A DNA stretch of 7,960 bases from RYN-431 sp036388295 (GTDB lineage: Bacteria; Planctomycetota; Phycisphaerae; Tepidisphaerales; Tepidisphaeraceae). The notes beneath the pieces were generated by a model. It was given only the letters and a program-made list of their open reading frames with translations, ran no database searches and had not been told where the DNA came from. This document shows positions 1-6,104 of the stretch, one piece after another. Location of the stretch: assembly GCA_036388295.1 (NCBI GenBank), contig DASVSC010000189.1, forward strand, positions 1 through 7,960, written 5' to 3'. A program made the translations under genes and the position numbers. How positions within the stretch are numbered: position 1 is the stretch's first letter; every line of letters begins with the position of its first letter.

Positions 1-168
1 CAGAGCACCAGCGGCGGGGCGACGCAGACGCAGTCGGCCTCGGGCGAGCTGTCGAAGATGGCCGCGCAGCTGCAGACGCTGGTGTCACGCTTCAAGTACA
101 GCGACGACGGCCAAACCCCGGCGTCGATCAAGCTCAACCCGACCAGCAACCGCGCGAAAGCGGCTTAA
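1..168 (+). CDS. Methyl-accepting chemotaxis protein, C-terminal end (partial)
   Basis: This is the last 55 codons of a gene that begins before the window and ends at a TAA. The peptide is hydrophilic and helical, with a run reading SGELSKMAAQLQTLVSRFKY. That matches the usual end of the methyl-accepting chemotaxis protein signalling domain, where a helix of the form 'EL..MA..LQ.LV.RFK' closes the antiparallel coiled coil. Such proteins sense ligands and control the CheA kinase through CheW, normally as membrane-bound trimers of dimers. The sensory and membrane parts lie outside the window, so ligand and topology cannot be judged. After the RFKY motif comes a polar tail of about 23 residues ending NRAKAA, with no NWETF-type CheR-binding pentapeptide. 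The call rests on one short motif; another coiled-coil protein is possible but less likely. Confidence 0.7.
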   Translation, partial: QSTSGGATQTQSASGELSKMAAQLQTLVSRFKYSDDGQTPASIKLNPTSNRAKAA

Positions 169-267
169 ATCGGCCCGAAAGAGTGCCTTAAGCCAGTCCT
201 GGTTTTCAATATCCCGCACTAAGGGAACGGATGAAAGCCGTGAGCCGGGCTGCCGTATCTTGAGGTT

Positions 268-450
268 GTGGAGATCTTGCAAGCCGATCGCGAAGCGAGC
301 GCACAACACGTGACGCAACTCAGGGACCGCGCCGCCGCGCTGCTGGCGTCGGCCGGTGCAGCGCAGCGCGAACGCGGGCGGGAATTACTCATCGCAGCGA
401 CCGAAGCCTTGGCAGCACACGTCGACCTTCACGTAGGTCATCGTTTTTGA
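268..450 (+). CDS. Doubtful small ORF, 60 residues, unknown
   Basis: This ORF starts with GTG and ends with TGA. Its frame opens only at 244, after a TGA at 241-243, so a longer version is not possible. The product is Ala/Arg/Glu-rich and looks helical, with a run of small residues in the middle (RAAALLASAGAAQRERGREL) and an end reading HVDLHVGHRF. There is no signal peptide or membrane segment. The only SD-like sequence, GAGG at 262-265, sits two bases from the GTG, which is too close for normal use. In GC-rich DNA, ORFs of this length arise by chance, so it may not be a gene. I do not recognise a family. If it were real, it would be a small cytoplasmic helical protein between the chemotaxis gene and the aldehyde oxidoreductase operon. 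Confidence 0.2.
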   Translation: MEILQADREASAQHVTQLRDRAAALLASAGAAQRERGRELLIAATEALAAHVDLHVGHRF

Positions 451-511
451 ATCGACAGCGCCAAAGAATGTAGCGTATTCGGCCGTTACGCAGTGGGTGC
501 AGGAAGATGAC

Positions 512-567
512 GACGCAGCGTCTGTCTGGCGTCCGTACTGCTGGCGTCGCTGTTCTGTCGGACGCCG
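512..567. promoter_or_regulatory. Inverted repeats upstream of paoA, candidate operator
   Basis: Two symmetric elements lie close together. GACGC-A-GCGTC at 512-522 is a perfect 5-bp-arm palindrome. GGCGTCCG at 528-535 and CGGACGCC at 559-566 form a perfect 8-bp inverted repeat separated by 23 bases. The hexamer GGCGTC also repeats directly at 528 and 543. They sit about 95-150 bases before the paoA start, where a repressor or activator of the operon could bind, or where a leader RNA could fold. No regulator gene is in the window, and which protein would bind is unknown. Symmetric words are common in GC-rich sequence, so this is a candidate only. Confidence 0.3.
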
Positions 568-607
568 ATCGTGAAGGCTATTTCAGGTAATCAAGGCTGA
601 TATCCCA

Positions 608-653
608 TCTCCGGAGGTCACAATCGTTAGCCGAAGCGGACCTGAACCGGAGA
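608..653 (+). promoter_or_regulatory. paoA ribosome binding site with possible masking stem
   Basis: The paoA SD is GGAG at 649-652, eight bases before the ATG. The seven bases CCGGAGA (647-653) covering it are perfectly complementary to TCTCCGG at 608-614, leaving a 32-base loop. If the leader folds this way, the SD is hidden. A second, stronger SD-like word, GGAGGT at 613-618, lies in the same element but has no start codon at a usable distance. The pairing is seen directly; a regulatory effect is inference. Confidence 0.3.
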
Positions 654-660
654 ATGCGTC

Positions 661-1314
661 ATGCAACGTCCCGACGAACTTGAAGTCACTCGGCGTGAGC
701 TGTTGGTGGCCGGTACCGCAACCGTCGCCGCGACAATAGTGCCGACGCTCGGCAGGGCGGACGTTCCTGCAACGCAGCCCGCACCTGCCACGGCTCCGTC
801 CACAGAGTCAAAGGTCGCGTTCACCGTTAATGGCAAGTCGTATCAGCTTGAGGTCGACACGCGGACCACACTGCTCGACGCACTTCGCGAACACTTGCAT
901 CTGACCGGCAGCAAAAAAGGCTGCGATCATGGCCAGTGCGGTGCGTGCACGGTGATCGTCGGCGGCCGTCGTGTGCTGTCGTGCCTTTCGCTCGCGTTGA
1001 TGCACGAGGGCGACAGCATCACCACCATCGAAGGCCTCGGCACGCCCCAGAACCTGCACCCCATGCAGGCCGCCTTCATTAAGCACGACGGCTTCCAGTG
1101 CGGCTATTGCACGCCCGGCCAAATCTGCTCGGCGGTGGCGATGCTCGATGAAGTGAAATCCGGCATTCCGAGCCATGCGACGGTCGACCTCACCGTGAGT
1201 CCAAAATTGACGGATACCGAACTTCGTGAGCGGATGAGCGGCAATATCTGTCGCTGCGGCGCGTACTCCAACATCGTCGAAGCGATCACCGAAGTGGCCG
1301 GGAGGGGCAAATGA
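661..1314 (+). CDS. paoA: Aldehyde oxidoreductase iron-sulfur subunit PaoA, Tat-exported
   Basis: This 217-residue protein is the electron-transfer subunit of a periplasmic molybdoenzyme of the xanthine oxidase family. It passes electrons from the molybdenum site through two [2Fe-2S] clusters toward FAD. Residues 10-33 form a twin-arginine signal (TRRELL, then a hydrophobic run, likely cut after GRA at 31-33). A Pro/Ala/Thr linker follows to about 50. The plant-ferredoxin-type domain has Cys88, Cys93, Cys96 and Cys108 in the CDHGQCGAC pattern. The C-terminal helical [2Fe-2S]-binding domain has Cys147, Cys150 (CGYC), Cys197 and Cys199 (CRC). E. coli PaoA is 229 residues with the same plan. The start is secure: GGAG sits eight bases upstream, and an in-frame TGA at 643-645 rules out a longer form. 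The stop overlaps the next start by ATGA. Other Tat-exported small subunits of this family, such as isoquinoline oxidoreductase types, look similar, but the three-gene set favours Pao. Confidence 0.95.
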   Translation: MQRPDELEVTRRELLVAGTATVAATIVPTLGRADVPATQPAPATAPSTESKVAFTVNGKSYQLEVDTRTTLLDALREHLHLTGSKKGCDHGQCGACTVIVGGRRVLSCLSLALMHEGDSITTIEGLGTPQNLHPMQAAFIKHDGFQCGYCTPGQICSAVAMLDEVKSGIPSHATVDLTVSPKLTDTELRERMSGNICRCGAYSNIVEAITEVAGRGK

Positions 1315-2270
1315 AGCCGTTCACCTTCGAACGCGTACGAACGCCCGCCGAAGCCGCGGCCGCCGCCGCCCGTAACCCGGGTTCGAAATTCATCGCGGGC
1401 GGAACGAATCTGCTCGATTTGATGAAGCTCGAAATCGAGGCGCCCACACACGTGATCGACGTCAGCCGGCTGACGCTGGACAAGATCGAATCGACGCCCG
1501 ACGGCGGGCTGCGCATCGGCGCGCTGGTGCGCAACACGGAGCTTGCCGCCGACGAGCGCGTCCGGCGCGATTACGGCGTGCTCTCCCGCGCCCTCGTCGC
1601 CGGTGCCACCGGCCAGCTGCGCAACATGGCCACCACCGCGGGCAACCTGCTGCAGCGCACCCGGTGTCCGTACTTTTACGACACCAATATGCCCTGCAAC
1701 AAACGCAACCCCGGCAGCGGCTGTAGCGCGATCGGCGGTTTCACGCGGCCACTGGCGGTGATCGGCGCGAGCGACTCGTGCATCGCGACGCACCCGAGTG
1801 ACATGGCCGTTGCGATGCGTGTGCTCGACGCGACCGTCGACACGGTGCGGCCTGACGGCTCGACGCGCGCCATTCCCATCGCAGACTTTCACCGCCTGCC
1901 GGGCGACCAGCCGCATCTCGACACGGTTCTAACGCACGGCGAACTCATCACGGCCGTCACGCTGCCCAAGCCGATCGGCGGCGCGCACTTTTATCACAAG
2001 GTGCGCGACCGGGCGTCGTACGCCTTCGCGCTGATTTCCGTTGCCGCAGTCGTGCAGCGCGACGGCACGGGCCGCGTCGCGCTCGGCGGCGTGGCGCACA
2101 AGCCGTGGCGGATAGAAGCGGCCGAGGCGGAGATGCCGCGCGGGGCGAAGGCCGTTACGGCCATCCTGCTCGCCGGCGCTAAACCCACCGAAGACAACGC
2201 GTTCAAGCTGAAGTTGGTCGAACGCACGCTAGCCGCGGTACTGGCGGACGCGAAGGGAGCCCCGCAATGA
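1311..2270 (+). CDS. paoB: Aldehyde oxidoreductase FAD-binding subunit PaoB
   Basis: This 319-residue protein is the flavoprotein subunit, matching E. coli PaoB (318 residues). The N-terminal FAD-binding PCMH-type domain carries the flavin pyrophosphate motif FIAGGTNLLDLMK at 27-39 and the second motif ATGQLRNMATTAGNLLQRTRC ending at Cys119. Between about 119 and 157 is a cysteine-rich insertion (RC..., PCNKRNPGSGC, SC) with Cys119, Cys129, Cys138 and Cys157, followed by HPSDM. This insertion is known in PaoB and in 4-hydroxybenzoyl-CoA reductase as a [4Fe-4S] site, and it separates this family from ordinary xanthine dehydrogenase medium chains. The C-terminal part (about 220-315) corresponds to the CO-dehydrogenase flavoprotein C-terminal domain. 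There is no signal peptide, so export presumably occurs bound to PaoA. GGGAGG just upstream and the ATGA overlap with paoA point to coupled translation. Confidence 0.95.
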   Translation: MKPFTFERVRTPAEAAAAAARNPGSKFIAGGTNLLDLMKLEIEAPTHVIDVSRLTLDKIESTPDGGLRIGALVRNTELAADERVRRDYGVLSRALVAGATGQLRNMATTAGNLLQRTRCPYFYDTNMPCNKRNPGSGCSAIGGFTRPLAVIGASDSCIATHPSDMAVAMRVLDATVDTVRPDGSTRAIPIADFHRLPGDQPHLDTVLTHGELITAVTLPKPIGGAHFYHKVRDRASYAFALISVAAVVQRDGTGRVALGGVAHKPWRIEAAEAEMPRGAKAVTAILLAGAKPTEDNAFKLKLVERTLAAVLADAKGAPQ

Positions 2271-4495
2271 AGTTCGACAAGCCCGCTACCATCAATCCGA
2301 TCGACCGCCTCACCGTCGTCGGCAAAGGCATCGACCGAATCGACGGCCCACTCAAAACCACCGGCACCGCGCCTTACGCCTACGAACGTCACGACGTCGT
2401 TCCCAATCAGGCCTATGGCTACGTTCTTGGCAGCGCGATCGCGAAGGGGCGAATCCGCTCATTCGACCTGAAAGCCGCCAAGGCCGCGCCGGGCGTGATT
2501 GCCGTCGTGACGTGGGAAAACGCGGGGAACCTCGTTAAGGCCAAGAGCAAACGCAGCATCGCGAAGCTGCTGGCCGGGCCGGTGATCGAACACTACCACC
2601 AGAGTATCGCGCTCGTCGTCGCGGACACCTTTGAACAGGCCCGCCACGCCGCCAATCTGATCCGCGTCGAATACGCCCCCGAGCAAGGCCGTTTCGACCT
2701 CGCCGCCGAAATCAAAAACGCACGGCCAACCGGCGGCGACAGCGGCGAAGGCAGCACCGCGCCGCCGGTCCATCGCGTCGGCGATTTCGATAAGGCCTTC
2801 GCGAGCGCCCCGGTCACCCTCGACCAGAACTACTCAACGCCCGATGAAACGCACGCCATGATGGAGCCGCACGCCACCATCGCCGCCTGGCGGGGTGACG
2901 CGCTCACCGTTTGGACCAGCACCCAAATGGTCGACTGGACGACAACGGACTTGGCCGACACGCTGCAGATCCCGAAAGAGAAGCTGCGCGTGATCTCGCC
3001 TTACATCGGCGGCGGCTTTGGCTCGAAGCTGCGTATCCGCAGCGACGTGCTGCTGGCGGCGGTCGGTGCGCGGGCGGCGGGCAGGCCGGTGAAAGTCACG
3101 CTCCAGCGGCCGCTGATCATGAATAACACCGGGCATCGTGCGGCTACGGTGCAGCGCATCCGCATCGGCTGCGAACGCGACGGCAAAATCACCGCCATCG
3201 CCCACGACGGCTGGTCCGGCACGCTGCCCGGCGGCCGGCCCGAAACGTGTACCGAGCAGACGCGCCTGCTCTACGCCGGGCCGAACCGCCTGATCACCTT
3301 GCACACGGCCGCGCTGGATCTGCCCGAGGGCGACTCAATGCGCGCCCCCGGCGAAGCGTCAGGCATGATGGCCTTGGAAATTGCGATGGACGAGATGGCT
3401 GAAAAGCTCAGCATGGATCCGGTCCTCTTCCGCGTCGCCAACGACACGCAAGTCGATCCCGAAAAACCCGAACGGCCATTCTCGCAGCGACACCTCAACG
3501 AATGCCTGCAAACCGGGGCCGAGCGATTCGGCTGGAACAAACGCAACGCCAAGCCGGGTCAGGTTCGCGACGGCGGCTGGCTGCTCGGCATGGGCGTCGC
3601 CAGTGCGTTCCGCAATAACCTGCTCACCAAATCCGCCGCCCGTGTGCGCCTCAACAAGCGCGGCCTCGTCACCGTCGAAACCGACATGACCGACATCGGC
3701 ACCGGCAGCTACACCATCATCGCCCAAACCGCCGCCGAGATGATGGGCGTGCCGCTCGACCACGTGCTGGTGCAGCTCGGCGACTCCACCTTCCCCGTCT
3801 CGGCCGGTTCCGGCGGGCAGTGGGGCGGTAACAACTCCACCGCCGGCGTCTACGCCGCGTGCATGAAGCTCCGTGAAGCCGTCGCGGCAAAGCTGGGATT
3901 CGACGCCGCAGACGCAGTATTCGAAGGCGGCCACGTTCGCTCCGGCGACCGCAGTGTTCCCATCGCCCAAGCCGCCGGTGACAGCGGGCTGGTGGCCGAA
4001 GACGTCATCGAATACGACCCCGATTTCTCCAAGCAACAGCAGCAAAGCACCTTCGGCGCGCACTTCGTAGAGGTCGCGGTGCACGCCGCTACGGGTGAAG
4101 TTCGCGTCCGCCGCATGCTCGCCGTCTGCTCCGCCGGCCGCATTCTCAATCCCAAGGCCGCGCGTAGCCAAGTGATCGGCGCAATGACCATGGGCGTGGG
4201 CGCGGCGCTGATGGAGGACGCCGTCGTCGACAAACGAGTCGGCTTCTTCGTCAACCACGACCTGGCGAATTACGAGGTGCCGGTCCACGCCGATATCCCG
4301 CACCAGGACGTGATCTTCCTCGACAACCCGGAACCCCGTTCGTCGCCGATGAAAGCCATGGGCATCGCAGAGTTAGGCATCTGCGGCGTCGCCGCCGCCG
4401 TCGCAAACGCGACCTACAACGCGACGGGCGTTCGAGTACGAGATTACCCCATCACGGTCGACAAGCTCATCGAGGGTCTGCCCGACATCGTGTAA
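2267..4495 (+). CDS. paoC: Aldehyde oxidoreductase molybdenum-binding subunit PaoC
   Basis: This is the 742-residue catalytic subunit (E. coli PaoC is 732), which oxidises aldehydes to carboxylic acids at a molybdenum cofactor. The N-terminal alpha/beta-hammerhead domain spans about 20-140, and the cofactor-binding domains fill the rest. Visible family motifs are IGGGFGSK at 247-254, RAPGEASG at 359-366, GSGGQWGGN around 514-522, and GIAELG at 699-704, where Glu702 is the expected catalytic base (Glu692 in E. coli PaoC). Arg449 in SAFRNN sits where E. coli PaoC has its active-site Arg440, by length-based alignment only. There is no signal sequence, so it would travel folded through Tat with PaoA. 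The start has AAGGGAG seven bases upstream and overlaps the paoB stop by ATGA. PaoC in E. coli needs the XdhC-like chaperone PaoD for cofactor insertion; no such gene follows here. Natural substrates are not predictable; aromatic aldehydes are typical of the family. Confidence 0.96.
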   Translation: MKFDKPATINPIDRLTVVGKGIDRIDGPLKTTGTAPYAYERHDVVPNQAYGYVLGSAIAKGRIRSFDLKAAKAAPGVIAVVTWENAGNLVKAKSKRSIAKLLAGPVIEHYHQSIALVVADTFEQARHAANLIRVEYAPEQGRFDLAAEIKNARPTGGDSGEGSTAPPVHRVGDFDKAFASAPVTLDQNYSTPDETHAMMEPHATIAAWRGDALTVWTSTQMVDWTTTDLADTLQIPKEKLRVISPYIGGGFGSKLRIRSDVLLAAVGARAAGRPVKVTLQRPLIMNNTGHRAATVQRIRIGCERDGKITAIAHDGWSGTLPGGRPETCTEQTRLLYAGPNRLITLHTAALDLPEGDSMRAPGEASGMMALEIAMDEMAEKLSMDPVLFRVANDTQVDPEKPERPFSQRHLNECLQTGAERFGWNKRNAKPGQVRDGGWLLGMGVASAFRNNLLTKSAARVRLNKRGLVTVETDMTDIGTGSYTIIAQTAAEMMGVPLDHVLVQLGDSTFPVSAGSGGQWGGNNSTAGVYAACMKLREAVAAKLGFDAADAVFEGGHVRSGDRSVPIAQAAGDSGLVAEDVIEYDPDFSKQQQQSTFGAHFVEVAVHAATGEVRVRRMLAVCSAGRILNPKAARSQVIGAMTMGVGAALMEDAVVDKRVGFFVNHDLANYEVPVHADIPHQDVIFLDNPEPRSSPMKAMGIAELGICGVAAAVANATYNATGVRVRDYPITVDKLIEGLPDIV

Positions 4496-4635
4496 TCCAC
4501 AACATTTGCCACGATGCGTAAGCGTGCTTCATCAAAGGGTTCATATTGCCAGCCAATGCGGCATGCCACTTTCTCACACGTGTTGAATACGGAAAGATCG
4601 CTATCAATGATTGATGATCGCGTGCAGCCGATGCC

Positions 4636-4673
4636 AAAAAACTAATGCGGCCGGCCTGTCAGCCGGCCGCATT
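4636..4673 (-). terminator. Intrinsic terminator, strong on minus strand, possibly bidirectional
   Basis: AATGCGGCCGGC (4644-4655) and GCCGGCCGCATT (4662-4673) form a perfect 12-bp GC-rich stem around a six-base loop. Read on the minus strand, the stem is followed after two bases by six T residues (complement of 4636-4641), a standard Rho-independent terminator placed 29 bases after the tRNA end. On the plus strand it is followed only by ATTTC, so termination of the paoABC transcript would be weaker, though the convergent layout suggests it serves both sides. Confidence 0.85.
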
Positions 4674-4702
4674 TCAATCGCCCTTAGGCTATTAAACGGC
4701 AA

Positions 4703-4774
<72 letters not shown>

Positions 4775-4788
4775 GCTGTGCGTTGCGG

Positions 4789-4818
4789 AGTTTACCCGGA
4801 ACTCCGACGCGCCGCCAA
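4789..4818 (-). promoter_or_regulatory. Candidate promoter of the tRNA-Gly gene
   Basis: On the minus strand, TTGGCG (complement of 4813-4818) and TAAACT (complement of 4789-4794) match the sigma-70 -35 and -10 boxes at four of six positions each, with an 18-base spacer. Transcription would begin a few bases before the tRNA 5' end, which lies 14 bases after the -10 box. The site overlaps a 7-bp hairpin, CGGAGTT (4786-4792) with AACTCCG (4800-4806), which lacks a T-tract and so is not a good terminator. The tRNA could also be processed from the trpB transcript. Confidence 0.35.
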
Positions 4819-4823
4819 GTCTG

Positions 4824-6026
4824 TTACTTCATTCCCATCAGACGGGCGACTTCTTCGCAGTCTTTGTCGCCGCGGCCGGAGAGGTTGATCAGGAGGATTT
4901 TGTTCTTGTCGAGGGTCGGGGCCAACTGAGACGCCTGGTAGATCGCGTGGGCCGTTTCAAGGGCGGGGATGATTCCCTCGGTTTTAGCCAACAGCTCGAA
5001 ACCCTGCAGCGCGCAGGCGTCGTCGACGCTGACGTATTCGACGCGGCCGCTGTCTTTCCAGTAGGCGTGTTCGGGGCCGACGCCGGGATAATCTAGGCCG
5101 GCGCTGCAACTGTGGACGAGGGCGGTTTGGCCGTCGTCGTCTTGCAGGACGTAGCTGAGGCTGCCGTGCAGGACGCCGGGTTTGCCGTTGGTCAGGGCGG
5201 CGGCGTGCTGGCCGAGATCCATGCCGCGGCCGCCGGCTTCTATGCCGATGAGCTTGACGTTTTCGTCCTTGGCGAACGGGGCGAAGATGCCGGCCGCATT
5301 GCTGCCGCCGCCGACGCAGGCGAGCACGTAGTCGGGCAAACGGCCTTCGGCTTCCAGGCACTGCTCGCGGGACTCGTTGCCGATGACGCTCTGGAAGTCG
5401 CGCACGATAGTCGGGAACGGGTGCGGGCCGACGACGCTGCCGATGATGTAGTGCGTGCCGTCGACGCTGCCCATCCAGTCGCGCATGGCTTCGGTCGTCG
5501 CGTCCTTCAGCGTTCGGCTGCCGCTGGTGACCTCGATCACGCGTGCGCCCATCAGCTTCATGCGGAACACGTTCAGGTTCTGCCGGCGGATGTCTTCGGC
5601 GCCCATGTACACGTCGCATTCGAGCCCGAAGTGGGCGGCGGCGGTCGCGCTGGCGACGCCGTGCTGGCCGGCACCGGTCTCGGCGATGATGCGTTTCTTG
5701 CCCATGCGCAGCGTCAGCAGTGCTTGGCCGATGGTGTTGTTGATTTTGTGCGCGCCGGTGTGGTTCAGGTCTTCGCGCTTCAGGTAAATTTTCGCGCCGC
5801 CGAGCTTTTCGGTCAGGCGTTTGGCGTAATAGAAGCGGCTCGGCCGGCCGACATAGTCGTGGAGAATGCTGTGGAACAGGTCGTTGAAGGCCGGGTCGCT
5901 CTTGGCGCGCAGATATTCGTCTTCGAGTTGCTCGAGTGCGCTGACAAGGGTTTCGGGCACGAAGGTGCCGCCGTACGGGCCAAAATGGGTTGGGAGGCGC
6001 AGGGTCGGTTCGGTAGCGGTCGGCAT
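4824..6026 (-). CDS. trpB: Tryptophan synthase beta chain TrpB
   Basis: This 400-residue cytoplasmic protein is the PLP enzyme that joins indole and L-serine to give L-tryptophan, normally in an alpha2-beta2 complex with TrpA. The length is typical of the TrpB1 type. The family opening (FGPYGGTFVPETL) is at 15-27. The PLP lysine is Lys94 in HTGAHKINN. The catalytic Glu116 is in AETGAGQHGVA. The phosphate-binding loop GGGSNA is at 239-244, HGSLSYVLQ at 287-295 belongs to the region that communicates with TrpA, and SGRGDKD is at 383-389. All key residues are present. No trpA, trpF or trpC is adjacent: downstream is tRNA-Gly, and upstream, 78 bases away on the same strand, is a membrane protein gene. 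The ATG is preceded only by AAGG at an unusually short two-base spacing, inside a small hairpin. The upstream gap has no leader peptide with Trp codons. Confidence 0.97.
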   Translation of the reverse strand: MPTATEPTLRLPTHFGPYGGTFVPETLVSALEQLEDEYLRAKSDPAFNDLFHSILHDYVGRPSRFYYAKRLTEKLGGAKIYLKREDLNHTGAHKINNTIGQALLTLRMGKKRIIAETGAGQHGVASATAAAHFGLECDVYMGAEDIRRQNLNVFRMKLMGARVIEVTSGSRTLKDATTEAMRDWMGSVDGTHYIIGSVVGPHPFPTIVRDFQSVIGNESREQCLEAEGRLPDYVLACVGGGSNAAGIFAPFAKDENVKLIGIEAGGRGMDLGQHAAALTNGKPGVLHGSLSYVLQDDDGQTALVHSCSAGLDYPGVGPEHAYWKDSGRVEYVSVDDACALQGFELLAKTEGIIPALETAHAIYQASQLAPTLDKNKILLINLSGRGDKDCEEVARLMGMK

Positions 6027-6043
6027 TGCCTTGATGCTAAGGC
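6027..6043 (-). promoter_or_regulatory. Hairpin adjoining the trpB start codon
   Basis: Reading the minus strand, GCCTT-AGCATC-AAGGC (complement of 6043 to 6028) is a perfect 5-bp stem with a six-base loop, one base before the trpB ATG. It contains the only SD-like word, AAGG. A longer-range 7-bp inverted repeat also lies in the gap: GCGCGGC at 6042-6048 and GCCGCGC at 6087-6093. These could limit or control trpB translation, but the stem is short and the effect unproven. Confidence 0.3.
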
Positions 6044-6104
6044 GCGGCTGTGAGTTCGTCTATGGAATTGCTCGCATTGACGTCTGGCCGCGCAACGCCT
6101 GCCG

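Larger units (their letters stand above)
169..660. other. Intergenic region of about 490 bp with one doubtful ORF and several inverted repeats
   Basis: No convincing gene lies here. There is a weak 60-codon ORF at 268-450 (listed separately). A segment at 182-260 contains AGTGC/GCACT arms (182-186 and 216-220) followed by AAGGGAACGG. A frame at 511-600 without a start codon would encode a hydrophobic, signal-peptide-like stretch. The last 150 bases before paoA hold inverted repeats that may be regulatory. I see no good intrinsic terminator for the upstream chemotaxis gene: the only candidate, around 190-205, has a weak stem and a four-T run. I also see no clear -35/-10 pair for paoA. Confidence 0.5.

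Noticed and set aside
190..206. Intrinsic terminator after the chemotaxis gene
   Set aside because: AAGCCA/TGGTTT can pair, but the stem is short, AT-rich at the base with a G-T pair, and followed by almost no extra T residues.
182..260. Cobalamin or cyclic-di-GMP riboswitch
   Set aside because: Only a few words resemble the cores. The CCCGCAAC and B12-box segments of the cobalamin type and the receptor-helix pattern of the cyclic-di-GMP type are absent, so it is kept as an uncertain structured segment only.
85..318. Minus-strand 77-codon frame over the chemotaxis gene end
   Set aside because: It is antisense to a real coding end, has no clear SD and shows no recognised motif; GC-rich genes commonly leave such open frames on the opposite strand.
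1104..1916. Minus-strand 270-codon frame across paoA/paoB
   Set aside because: It is a shadow of two strongly supported genes; its peptide is Arg/His/Val-rich and without motifs.
3359..4303. Minus-strand 314-codon frame inside paoC
   Set aside because: It is the complement of the PaoC catalytic domain; its composition is that of reverse-complemented GC-rich codons.
5112..6053. Plus-strand 313-codon frame opposite trpB
   Set aside because: trpB has every catalytic motif on the minus strand; the opposing frame has none and runs on because of codon bias.
6027..6104. trp attenuator with leader peptide before trpB
   Set aside because: The gap has no TGG codons, and its only ATG frame stops after five codons.
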